Shown here one piece after another: positions 1 to 8,526 of a DNA stretch of 64,000 nt (within the stretch, counting starts at the first letter, position 1; the number at the start of each line of letters is the position of its first letter). The translations under genes and the position numbers were made by a program. The notes beneath the pieces were generated by a model, which was not told where the DNA came from, searched no databases, and was given only the letters and a program-made list of their open reading frames with translations. Source of the DNA: an uncultured Gammaproteobacteria bacterium (lineage in GTDB: Bacteria > Pseudomonadota > Gammaproteobacteria > Pseudomonadales > Pseudohongiellaceae); the NCBI GenBank assembly GCA_913060495.1, contig CAJXRP010000003.1, positions 172,865 to 236,864 of the forward strand, in the 5' to 3' direction.

Positions 1-307
1 CCCTTCGTATATCGAGCTTACCGGCCTTCTAGCCTCTATTCTTGCTAATACGCCCCCTTGTCTACAGGCGAGTGGGGGCCGTTCTCCTGTTCGTGTTTAG
101 TTTTCTATTGCTATCACCGTAGTCGCCGTACCGCTGTAACTCCTTTTTCTGGTTGATCTGAAACCGTTCGAGGAGTTTTCGTCATCTAAAAATTAGCTAC
201 AAATACCTTTATAAGAATCGCGACAACGGTTTGGGAATTATTGTCTGCGCTCGCATGTCGATGGCGGACCTAATTGTCCAAGAAATTAATTAATTATCAG
301 GATCACC
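1..307. other. Non-coding left edge of the window
   Basis: No convincing gene is visible here. GCCCCC at 52-57 and GGGGGC at 74-79 could pair around a 16-nt loop, followed by a mildly T-rich stretch, so a terminator for a gene to the left is possible but weak. AGGA at 299-302 is the ribosome site of the next gene. Confidence 0.4.
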
Positions 308-961
308 ATGTCATCACAAGAAAACAAGCATGTAGAGAGTCAGCCCACCATTCTCTCCTATGTAAGGGATCTCCCTAACTTATGTTCTCTGGCAGGGCTG
401 GCCTGTACGGTATCGGCTATTTACTTGAGTATTCTGGGGATCTATTACGGGGCAATGATTGGGATGATTTGGGCAGTCGCTTTCGACTGGGCCGATGGAT
501 TAATCGCTCGAAAAATGACAGGTCGGACTGGCAATGACCGAACCTTTGGTGGCCAGCTTGATGTAGTGATCGACATCGTAAGTTATGGAGTGACGCCGGC
601 GATCCTTCTGCTAAGTTATGGAGGGTTTGAGCCAATCTATCTTGTGGGGGCATTCATCGTACTTGCAGCAAGTGCGATACGGCTTAGTTACTTTAGTACC
701 TATGGTCTTTCTGCGGATTCGAAGTACACGGGTCTAGCTCTCGATAACAACAGCATAGTTCTGGTGTTCCTGTTCCTCTTCGATAGCTTTTTTAGTGAAG
801 CGAATTTTTCGCTTGTTCTCTATGGAGTCTGCGTAACTCTTGCAGCACTGAACGTGTCACAAATTAAGACCCCGAAATTTTCTGGAAACCCTATCAGTGT
901 TTATGTTCTTTCTGTCTATACCCTTAGCATTACAGGTATTTATGCATGGCGGCTCTTATAG
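308..961 (+). CDS. CDP-alcohol phosphatidyltransferase family membrane protein
   Basis: Integral membrane enzyme of 217 residues expected to transfer a phosphatidyl or phospho-alcohol group from a CDP-linked donor, as in phospholipid head-group synthesis. The family signature is visible: D60, D63-G64, A67-R68, then G81, D85 and D89. These aspartates bind the metals and the CDP moiety. The gap between AR and the following G is 12 residues rather than about 8, so it belongs to a subgroup with a longer loop. Hydrophobic helices lie on both sides of the motif. ATG 308 has AGGA five bases upstream. The next gene is a cytidylyltransferase, which would make the CDP-activated substrate. Phosphatidylserine synthase-like activity is possible, but the acceptor cannot be read from the sequence. 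Confidence 0.85.
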   Translation: MSSQENKHVESQPTILSYVRDLPNLCSLAGLACTVSAIYLSILGIYYGAMIGMIWAVAFDWADGLIARKMTGRTGNDRTFGGQLDVVIDIVSYGVTPAILLLSYGGFEPIYLVGAFIVLAASAIRLSYFSTYGLSADSKYTGLALDNNSIVLVFLFLFDSFFSEANFSLVLYGVCVTLAALNVSQIKTPKFSGNPISVYVLSVYTLSITGIYAWRLL

Positions 962-1023
962 AAACCGATTGGTAAGCTCTACACTTAATGAATAAGCGCA
1001 CAAAAATAGGAATTGGATAATAG

Positions 1024-1506
1024 ATGATTGTATATACCGTAGGTACTTTCGATATGTTGCATGTAGGACATCTTGCATTGCTGGAGCATTGTCAGACACT
1101 AGGTAGTGTTGTGGCGGTCGGTGTTGCCTCTGATCAGGTGGTGAATTCTTATAAGCCGAACAAGCCTGTTATTCCACTAGATCAAAGAATGCAGATGCTA
1201 AAAGCTCTTAGCTGCGTGGATATAGTAAGGCCGTATTTTGAGCTTGAATATGTCTCTGGTTGCAAAGAGGTTGGTGCAGATATTTTTGTCGTAGGAGAGG
1301 ACTGGGGACACGAGACGCATAACATCGATGTTGAGGCATATCTAAATAGTGTAGAGAGCAAGATAGTGAAGGTGCAGTACGATCTACGAACTTCATCTAC
1401 GCAGATAAAGCAGATGGTTAGGACTCAGCCAGGAAAGGGCAGGAGTTTGGGTATGCCGCTTACTGGAGCAGTAGCTAACGAGACTCATTCTACAGCAAGA
1501 TACTAA
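1024..1506 (+). CDS. Cytidylyltransferase-like nucleotidyltransferase
   Basis: Soluble protein of 160 residues of the TagD / ethanolamine-phosphate cytidylyltransferase type. It would join CTP to a phosphorylated alcohol, giving a CDP-alcohol and pyrophosphate. The nucleotide-binding HVGH motif is at residues 13-16 after the conserved GTFD. The C-terminal RTSSTQI near residue 120 stands where the family has RTxGISTT, a diverged version. It lies 62 bp downstream of a CDP-alcohol phosphotransferase on the same strand, so the pair plausibly activates and transfers one head group. The last 30 residues are low in motif content. The substrate is not determinable here. Confidence 0.85.
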   Translation: MIVYTVGTFDMLHVGHLALLEHCQTLGSVVAVGVASDQVVNSYKPNKPVIPLDQRMQMLKALSCVDIVRPYFELEYVSGCKEVGADIFVVGEDWGHETHNIDVEAYLNSVESKIVKVQYDLRTSSTQIKQMVRTQPGKGRSLGMPLTGAVANETHSTARY

Positions 1507-1574
1507 AGCCGGCCGAACGAAGAATAATTTCTTAATCAGAATAACCCGCTGCAGTGCGGTCAGGAGAAGCTATC

Positions 1575-1691
1575 ATGAGTAAAGAGAAAAAGAGTCACAA
1601 AGAAGCAAAAAAGAAGGCCCTTCTAAACCCGAAAGAAAAGAAGGCAGCGAAGGCGGCAGCCAAGCAAGGAAAGAATGTTCTTGGTAACTAA
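1575..1691 (+). CDS. Small lysine/alanine-rich protein (38 aa)
   Basis: Short gene with a strong AGGAG at 1562-1566 spaced well before ATG 1575 and a TAA at 1689-1691. The product is about one-third lysine, with alanine-rich KKAAKAAAK-type stretches and no hydrophobic segment, so it is a cytosolic basic peptide that may contact nucleic acid. Comparable small basic proteins of unknown function occur in gammaproteobacteria. The good ribosome site and clean frame argue that it is translated. It follows the cytidylyltransferase by 68 bp and could share its transcript. No function is claimed. Confidence 0.6.
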   Translation: MSKEKKSHKEAKKKALLNPKEKKAAKAAAKQGKNVLGN

Positions 1692-1734
1692 AGCTGCCTA
1701 GGACTATGGTTGAGCGAGTTGCATCTAGTACTGT

Positions 1735-3021
1735 CTACAAGGCTTTGGCAAACCTAGCGCGGTGATTCAACTGACCAATAAAGGTGTGGATGTCGGAAAT
1801 GGTAGAGCGCCAGTGCTCTTCCACTCGGATCTCGTCTTGAGCTTGCCGACCAAATACGACGACCTCATCTCCGGAGTTAATTCCCTCCCAGCCATCGGTC
1901 ACATCGACCATAGTGGTATTCATCGACATGTTTCCGACCGTGGGATAGCGGTTGCCACCGATTAAGACTTCCACCAGGTCAGCAGGAATTCCGTTAACTT
2001 TTCCGATAGGGATATTCGCCAGATAGCTGTCCCGTTGCAGTATGTAGTTACTGCCATACCCCACGGCGCTACCCTTGGGATAAAAAACAACTTGGCCTAT
2101 TCTCGAATAGACCGACATCAATTGTTGTAGCGCCTGCGGCGCCTCCTTCTCCAACTTCTCCCCGAAAACTAACGAGCCAATGCGCACCATATCCAGATGC
2201 GCTTCTGGCAGACGTAGAGTCGTGGACGTATTTGCCACATGGAGAAGAATATCGCGTCGCTCGAAGTCGCCATTCTCAATAATCCAATCGGCCGCTTCCA
2301 GGAAGCGCGTCAGCGCGGTACGTGTATCTGTAATATCTTCCGCATCCGCATTAGGGAAATGAGTCATGATTCCTGCTATTTGAATATTCTCCAGCTTCAG
2401 TAGTGAAAGCAGTTGCTCTCTTATTGCCGGGACGTTTAAGTCGAATCCGTTCCTGGACATCCCGCCGGTATTCAAATTCAAGTGGATCTTTATGTTTCGG
2501 CCTTGTTGCACGCCCAGCTCTGAAAGAAGCTGCGCCATTTGAAGATTGCCAACCATTTCTTCAACGTCGCCGTATACGTCTCGATTCGAATGTGTCTGAA
2601 GAAGTTCGTCATTGCTTGCTAGTCTCAAGCGTACGATTGGCGTGTTCAGATGCATACTCCGCATGGTTGCTAAGGAGTGATTCTCTGTAACGCCGAAATA
2701 ATTAGCACCTGCCATCTCAGCAATGTTCGCGAGCATTTCCAAGCCATGTCCGTAAGCGTCGGATTTAATGACCACCATCATTTGAGTGTCGTCGCCTAGG
2801 AGTTGCGTTCTAAGCAATTGTATATTTTCATAGAAGGCTAGTTGATCAATTTCAATATAGGTGTGAGGCCGTTGATCTATACCGGCCTGTTCTCTGCCGG
2901 AATCTTCAATATGATCGAGTAGGGCCTGTGGACTAGTCTGGGCACTTAGACTATTAACTGCCAATAGTTGCAGCGCAAGAATGAGAAAGAAACTACGTGG
3001 CGTAGTGAAATTAGTTTTCAT
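1735..3021 (-). CDS. Exported alanine / broad-specificity amino-acid racemase
   Basis: PLP-dependent racemase with fold-type III barrel. Residues 1-28 are a Sec signal ending in SAQ, so it acts in the periplasm, unlike ordinary cytosolic Alr. The PLP lysine lies in VVIKSDAYGHG near residue 86. The second catalytic tyrosine is in AVGYGSNY near residue 325. The VGNMSMNTTMVDV stretch near residue 370 has asparagine where Alr usually has aspartate, as in periplasmic broad-spectrum racemases (Bsr). It would interconvert L- and D-amino acids for cell-wall editing or D-amino-acid release or use. It lies 29 bp downstream of a D-aminoacylase-like lipoprotein on the same strand, forming a likely operon. 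Confidence 0.9.
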   Translation of the reverse strand: MKTNFTTPRSFFLILALQLLAVNSLSAQTSPQALLDHIEDSGREQAGIDQRPHTYIEIDQLAFYENIQLLRTQLLGDDTQMMVVIKSDAYGHGLEMLANIAEMAGANYFGVTENHSLATMRSMHLNTPIVRLRLASNDELLQTHSNRDVYGDVEEMVGNLQMAQLLSELGVQQGRNIKIHLNLNTGGMSRNGFDLNVPAIREQLLSLLKLENIQIAGIMTHFPNADAEDITDTRTALTRFLEAADWIIENGDFERRDILLHVANTSTTLRLPEAHLDMVRIGSLVFGEKLEKEAPQALQQLMSVYSRIGQVVFYPKGSAVGYGSNYILQRDSYLANIPIGKVNGIPADLVEVLIGGNRYPTVGNMSMNTTMVDVTDGWEGINSGDEVVVFGRQAQDEIRVEEHWRSTISDIHTFIGQLNHRARFAKAL

Positions 3022-3050
3022 CTGCTTATGACCTTTATGTAGAGAGGCGA

Positions 3051-4640
3051 CTAATCGTTTTTCGCATTCTGTCGGCGAATGATTTTTCCAGGGCGGGCGT
3101 CTGTAACTCTGCCCTTATCCCAAACAAGTTCTCCGTTTACCCATACGGCGTCAACGCCTGTTGAATATTGCAGGGAATCTTCGAAGGTGGCGTGGTCTTG
3201 AATTGACTCTGGGTTAAAAAGCACAAGATCGGCTGCAAAGCCTTGCTTGAGTGTGCCGCGATCGGTGATGCCCAAATTGCGTGCCGGCAGGCTGGTCATT
3301 TTTCTAAGGGCTTCGCTAAGTGATACTACATTTTTTTCTCTGACATAATTTGCCAGAAAGCGCGCAAAGGTTCCCTGACCTCTGGGGTGAGTATCATCGA
3401 TGCCGCCGTCCGTAGTTATTGCAGTGAAAGGCCATTGCATGAAAGTCTGAATGTCCTGCTCTCCAATATTGCGTCCGATGACACGCTCATTGAGACCCTC
3501 TTGTTCCGCGCGTTGCAAGAGCTGCATCATAAGGTCTACAGGATCCAGACCCTGCTCAATTGCTAACTCCGCTAGTGTCTTTCCGGCATAAGAAGGTTCG
3601 CCCTCGTAATCCGAAATGGTAATGCTTGATGGTGCTGCAATAGAATTCAGACTATATTCCGCAGCGGCTCTATCTGAGTAGTCACGCTCGGGCATCAGAA
3701 TTGCCATGGGCGCCTTCCAGCCATCATAGGGATAAATGTCAGCAGTAATGTCTAGCCCTTCCTCTCGGGCATTATCTAGCTTCTCCAGAACGCTGCCAGC
3801 ACCGCCGTGCAATTCATACATAGCGAGTTTGATGTGACTAATGTTTGCGGGAATGTTTGCCTCTCTCGCAATAGTGAGCACTTCTTCTATGGCCTCGGTA
3901 ACCTTGATGTCTTCACTTCTTATATGGCTTGAATATTTTCCACCGTATTCAGCTGCTATCTTTGCTAGCTCGATAACCTCATTAGTTTCTGAGTAGAGTG
4001 ATGGTTCGTATTCCAGTCCAGTAGATAAGCCCAGTGCGCCCGCCTCGAGATCGCGGCGCAACATAGTCGCCATCTGATTCAGCTCTTCACTGTTTGCTGC
4101 ACGCCTAAAATCTTCTCCCATGACTATTTCCCGATAGCTATCATGGGGAGCGAAGTAGGCAAGATTGATTGCAGCGGGATTCTCTTGAAAGACTGAGAAA
4201 TTGTGAGCGATAGATACGAAGGGGGCGCCAAATGTAGATGCGCCGCCGTCGAGTCCGCTGACAATCGTAGTTATACCTTGGCCAAGTGCGCTCTTTGGAG
4301 CTGGTTGCTGCATCAGCTTCGTATCATGATGGCTGTGTGGATCAATGAAGCCTGGAGATAGCGCCAGTCCATTCGCCTGCCAAATATTGTCCCCAGGCGA
4401 CGCTGGATAGCTTCCGATTCCGCTAATGATGCCGTTCTCTATGCGCACATCTGCGTTCACGGGATCATTGCCTAGTCCATCATAGACAAACGCATTCTGG
4501 ATTATCCATATTGAGGAAACAGAATCGTCGTCAATAGGTCCAACTTGTTCTGTACAAGCGGATAGGAATAACAGGAGAAGTCCCAGAATGCTTGTTCTGG
4601 TATTGCAGTTGCTAAACATCATGAGTAGATCGCGCCGCAT
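3051..4640 (-). CDS. N-acyl-D-amino-acid deacylase-family lipoprotein
   Basis: Amidohydrolase of 529 residues. The N-terminus carries a lipoprotein signal with lipobox LSAC, so the enzyme is probably membrane-anchored on the periplasmic side. The metal-binding PGFIDPHSHHD is near residue 99, and GLSTGLEYEP, SHIRSED and TDGGIDDTHPRGQGTF follow in the order typical of D-aminoacylases. Expected reaction: hydrolysis of N-acyl-D-amino acids (or D-amino-acid dipeptides) to free D-amino acids. The exported racemase directly downstream could convert these to L-forms. In-frame ATGs at 4622 and 4619 are alternative starts; none has a strong ribosome site. Confidence 0.88.
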   Translation of the reverse strand: MRRDLLMMFSNCNTRTSILGLLLLFLSACTEQVGPIDDDSVSSIWIIQNAFVYDGLGNDPVNADVRIENGIISGIGSYPASPGDNIWQANGLALSPGFIDPHSHHDTKLMQQPAPKSALGQGITTIVSGLDGGASTFGAPFVSIAHNFSVFQENPAAINLAYFAPHDSYREIVMGEDFRRAANSEELNQMATMLRRDLEAGALGLSTGLEYEPSLYSETNEVIELAKIAAEYGGKYSSHIRSEDIKVTEAIEEVLTIAREANIPANISHIKLAMYELHGGAGSVLEKLDNAREEGLDITADIYPYDGWKAPMAILMPERDYSDRAAAEYSLNSIAAPSSITISDYEGEPSYAGKTLAELAIEQGLDPVDLMMQLLQRAEQEGLNERVIGRNIGEQDIQTFMQWPFTAITTDGGIDDTHPRGQGTFARFLANYVREKNVVSLSEALRKMTSLPARNLGITDRGTLKQGFAADLVLFNPESIQDHATFEDSLQYSTGVDAVWVNGELVWDKGRVTDARPGKIIRRQNAKND

Positions 4641-4765
4641 TGCGTGGATGAGCCCAGTAGAGACTGTTTCGGCGAGGATTCCACCGGCTTGGGGAGCCTG
4701 GGATTTCTCCCCAAGCTCAATAGCATGGACTTATCTGACGTTATAAGCACTCATTGATTTACTAT

Positions 4766-6304
4766 TTAGATCTCGACCGCCACCTTATAGGTGGGATCTT
4801 CGATGATATTTACATCGATAATCTTCTCAGCGTTCTTCAGTAGCTTCAGGCAGTCGGGGCTAAGATGGCGCAAATGTATCTCTTTGCCAGCCTTAAAGTA
4901 TCTTTCGGTGATTTTGTTGAGGGCCTCGATTCCTGACATATCATTCACGCGACTTTCTTTGAAATCGATGATTACGCTGTCGGGATCATTCTTGATGTCA
5001 AATTTCTCTGCAAACGCCTGTGCCGAGCCAAAGAATAGCGGACCATAAATCTCATAGTGTTTTACGCCATCTTCATCGACATATTTTCTGGCACGAATGC
5101 GCTTGGCATTCTCCCAGGCAAATACCAATGCAGAAATAATTACGCCAATCAATACAGCCAAGGCTAAGTTGTGTAGGAGTACAGTGATTGCCGCGACGAT
5201 AAAGCCTACTAGATTGTCACGATTAGGCATCTTGCCTATGGCTCTTACGCTGGCCCATTCGAAGGTGCCGATGGCAACCATAATCATTAGGCCAGTGAGT
5301 GCTGCGATAGGCATCCGCTCAATGTAGTCAGCACCGAACATAATGAAGACTAATAGCATGACCGAGGCTACGATTCCCGACAGACGAGCTCGAGCACCTG
5401 AAGATATGTTAATTAGGCTCTGACCGATCATCGCGCAACCGCCCATGCCGGAGAAAAATCCCGTGACGAAGTTGGCCATGCCTTGAGCAATTGCTTCTTT
5501 ATTACTCTTGCCGCGAGTCTCAGTAATTTCATCGATCAAGTTCAGTGTAAGCAGGCTCTCGATTAAGCCTACGCCCGCCACAATAAATGCGTAGGGGAAG
5601 ATGATGGTCAGTGTTTCCAGGCTAAACGGTAGGTCGGGTATATGAAAAGGTGGGAAGCCACCCTTGATGGAGCTGATGTCGCCAACGTTGCGCGTGTCCA
5701 CATCGAAGCCAAGTACGATCGCTGTCACCACCAAAATGGCAACCAATGAGGCAGGGATCGCCTTGGTGAGTCTGGGGAGTCCCCAAATAATAACCATCGT
5801 TAGGAAAACCAAGCCGAGCATCGTGTTTAGTTGCGAGCCAGTCATCCAATCGAGCTGACCATCGGCGTTCATGACTTTGAAGGAAGCTACCTGCGCAAGG
5901 AAGATAACGATTGCGAGTCCGTTTACGAAGCCAAACATAACGGAATGTGGGACCAGACGGATAAATTTACCCAGCTTCAGTAAGCCGGCAGCCATCTGAA
6001 TAATTCCTGCGAGTATCACGGTGGCGAAAATATATTCCACACCGTGACTCTGAGCTAGGCTGACAATTACCACAGCAATGGCGCCAGTCGCGCCAGAGAT
6101 CATACCGGGTCGGCCTCCAAAAATAGAGGTAATCAAGCCGATGCTAAATGCTGCATAGAGCCCAGTGAGCGGAGAAAGCCCTGCGATTAGTGCAAATGCG
6201 ATAGCTTCGGGCACTAGTGCAATCGAAACAGTAATACCTGATAAGACTTCTATGAGGACGTTTATTTTCTTCGAGCGGTCGTACAGATTAAACAGGTAGT
6301 TCAT
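4766..6304 (-). CDS. SulP (SLC26) family inorganic anion transporter with STAS domain
   Basis: Inner-membrane protein of 512 residues with about ten to twelve hydrophobic helices (residues 15-400) and a cytosolic STAS domain (about 410-505). The N-terminal half contains the GLSPLTGLYAAF-type segment and the GMGGCAMIGQS repeat of SulP carriers. Family members carry sulfate, bicarbonate or other anions with H+ or Na+. The short cytosolic linker and the absence of a carbonic anhydrase neighbour leave the substrate open. It stands alone, divergent from dbpA across 490 bp. Confidence 0.9.
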   Translation of the reverse strand: MNYLFNLYDRSKKINVLIEVLSGITVSIALVPEAIAFALIAGLSPLTGLYAAFSIGLITSIFGGRPGMISGATGAIAVVIVSLAQSHGVEYIFATVILAGIIQMAAGLLKLGKFIRLVPHSVMFGFVNGLAIVIFLAQVASFKVMNADGQLDWMTGSQLNTMLGLVFLTMVIIWGLPRLTKAIPASLVAILVVTAIVLGFDVDTRNVGDISSIKGGFPPFHIPDLPFSLETLTIIFPYAFIVAGVGLIESLLTLNLIDEITETRGKSNKEAIAQGMANFVTGFFSGMGGCAMIGQSLINISSGARARLSGIVASVMLLVFIMFGADYIERMPIAALTGLMIMVAIGTFEWASVRAIGKMPNRDNLVGFIVAAITVLLHNLALAVLIGVIISALVFAWENAKRIRARKYVDEDGVKHYEIYGPLFFGSAQAFAEKFDIKNDPDSVIIDFKESRVNDMSGIEALNKITERYFKAGKEIHLRHLSPDCLKLLKNAEKIIDVNIIEDPTYKVAVEI

Positions 6305-6790
6305 TTAGGTGTTTCTTAATCCAATAGTGTGTTCCACCCCAAGCACAGAGCTTCGAGTGGATGTAGGTGCCTCTGACTAATTACAGAGCGCCCTAGTACT
6401 TAAAATCTTTCGGGTAGACTGCAGCCGTTCGGATAGGGAAGTACAGCAAGGGCGCGCACTTTACTATATTGGGCAGACTAAGAGAACAATAAAAGGGGCT
6501 AAATAGAAGGGTTTGGGTAAAAGCTTGGTTTTTGTGAACTAGTGCTTCGCTATACATCCCTCGGAAATAGGATATAGGCTCGTGTTGTAAAGCGATCGAA
6601 TATCGACACCACTGGTATACGCAACTAGTGCATCTCCTTAGCAGCCAGAAGCTAGGTGCATGAGAATTTTTGTGTGATCGGCAGCTTGATAGCTTGAATG
6701 CTGCGTTATCAAGGCTAACTTACTAGGAAACTGTCTCTGCTCGATCTGACGATTTGGGATTCTTGGTAATCTCGACATTGAATATCTGCT
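6305..6790. other. Intergenic region between divergent sulP and dbpA
   Basis: About 490 bp without a supported gene between two outward-facing genes, so it should hold both promoters and leader sequences. I see no convincing -35/-10 pair, large inverted repeat or terminator. Nothing further can be supported. Confidence 0.4.
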
Positions 6791-8206
6791 ATGATGCGCG
6801 GCCCAGATCAGCAGGCAACTCCAATGAACGCCGTACCATTTGCAGCTCTTCCTCTTAGGCCCGAACTTCTAGCGAGCATCGCGACGCTTGCCTATGATTC
6901 AATGACGCCAGTTCAGGCGCAGGCTTTACCGTATCTGCTCGAGGGCAAAGATCTGATCGCGCAGGCTAAGACTGGCAGTGGTAAAACAGCGGCGTTTGCA
7001 ATCGGCCTGCTGAATAAGTTGGACGCACAGCTTTATAGCAGCCAAGCACTAGTCTTATGTCCCACCCGCGAGTTAGCGGAACAGGTGGCGGCTGAGATTC
7101 GCAGGCTCGCGAGTGCGATTCCTAATATTAAGTTGCTAACTCTCTGCGGTGGCAAACCGATGGGTCCACAATTAGCCTCCTTGCGCCGTGATCCACACAT
7201 CGTTGTAGGGACACCTGGTCGTATCCTCAAACATCTCGAAAAGCAGACTCTGCAACTGGGCTCAATAGAGACGCTGGTGCTAGATGAGGCTGATCGCATG
7301 TTAGATATGGGGTTTCTCGAAGACATTTCTAAGATCATCGATGCGACCCCAGCTTCCAGACAGACGCTGCTGTTCTCTGCAACTTATCCCGAGGGCATCA
7401 AGGAAATTAGCGGTAGTGTACAACGCGATCCAATCGAAATTCGTGTTGAGGACAGTCACCACAGTCCAGATATCGAGCAGGTATTCTTTAAAGTAGAGAA
7501 GAGCGAGAGGATACAGACGCTTTTCAATGTACTTGCGCACTACCAGCCAGAGTCGACTCTTATATTCTGTAACACCAAGCAGCAGTGCCATGAGCTAGGC
7601 GGAGAATTACGTCAGCTCGATCTGCACGCGCTGGCTTTGCATGGTGATCTGGAACAGTTCGAACGTGATCAGGTTCTTGCTCAGTTCGCTGGGAAGAGTT
7701 CCTCGATACTTATCGCTACCGATGTAGCAGCGCGCGGTCTCGATGTTAAGGAGTTAGCTGCTGTCATCAATTTCGAACTTAGTCGCGACCCTGAAGTGCA
7801 TATTCATCGCATCGGACGCACGGCTCGGGCGGGCAGTAAGGGGCTAGCAGTGAGTCTGTTCACCTCTTCGGATAAGCGACACTTGCAAGCTATCGAAGAG
7901 TACCAAGGTTCGGACGCGAAAATAGTGAGTACGGCGACGCTGACCGTACCTGCAAACTTCAAGCTCTACCCGCCTATGGTCACGCTGTTCGTAAACGGTG
8001 GGCGCAAGGAAAAGGTCCGAGCAGGGGATTTGCTAGGCGCACTGACGGCGAGTGGCGAAATATCTGGCGCGCAGATTGGCAAGATCACACTGTTCGATAA
8101 GATTGCCTACGTCGCAGTCGAACAGCAGGTGGCAAAATTAGCGCTAACGATTCTTGCCGATGGAAAGATCAAAGGCAGAAAATTCAGGGTACGCCGATTA
8201 CGCTAG
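6791..8206 (+). CDS. dbpA: ATP-dependent RNA helicase DbpA
   Basis: DEAD-box helicase involved in 50S ribosome assembly; DbpA recognises hairpin 92 of 23S rRNA through its C-terminal domain. Visible motifs in order: Q motif (MTPVQAQALP), Walker A AKTGSGKT, PTRELA, DEAD, SAT, ARGLD, HRIGRTARAG. Residues about 395-471 form the DbpA-specific RNA-binding domain (VTLFVNGGRKEKVRAGDLLGAL, ending KGRKFRVRRLR), which separates it from RhlE or SrmB. ATG 6824 (MNAVPF) may be the true start, since E. coli-type DbpA begins about there and the first eleven residues look non-conserved. It is a single gene. Confidence 0.95.
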   Translation: MMRGPDQQATPMNAVPFAALPLRPELLASIATLAYDSMTPVQAQALPYLLEGKDLIAQAKTGSGKTAAFAIGLLNKLDAQLYSSQALVLCPTRELAEQVAAEIRRLASAIPNIKLLTLCGGKPMGPQLASLRRDPHIVVGTPGRILKHLEKQTLQLGSIETLVLDEADRMLDMGFLEDISKIIDATPASRQTLLFSATYPEGIKEISGSVQRDPIEIRVEDSHHSPDIEQVFFKVEKSERIQTLFNVLAHYQPESTLIFCNTKQQCHELGGELRQLDLHALALHGDLEQFERDQVLAQFAGKSSSILIATDVAARGLDVKELAAVINFELSRDPEVHIHRIGRTARAGSKGLAVSLFTSSDKRHLQAIEEYQGSDAKIVSTATLTVPANFKLYPPMVTLFVNGGRKEKVRAGDLLGALTASGEISGAQIGKITLFDKIAYVAVEQQVAKLALTILADGKIKGRKFRVRRLR

Positions 8207-8526
8207 TAGCAATTCTGGCTTAGTAAGCTGACTTATCTTTGCATTAGTTTCCTACAGTTATTGCTGGGCTGGGAGCAATGACTATGCGGTGCGCAATTAC
8301 CAACAGCCTTTGACCTCTTCTCACAGTTCGAGGGTTCTGATAGATCTGCCACGTCGATCCAAGCCCCTCAATGGTGCTTATTCAAGTCATGTGCTGCGTG
8401 TTGAATCCCGATCGTTGCGAGCAGCTAGCGAGTGACGCGAAACAGATTGAGCTTATCGCAACATTGTAAATTGATATTTTTCAATGTCACGATAGCTGTT
8501 TTAACTAACCCGCAATCCGGCCTCAT
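8207..8526. other. Intergenic region between convergent dbpA and M20 peptidase genes
   Basis: 320 bp between two gene ends. No open frame with a ribosome site, no strong hairpin with a T-tract and no repeat is seen. Confidence 0.4.
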
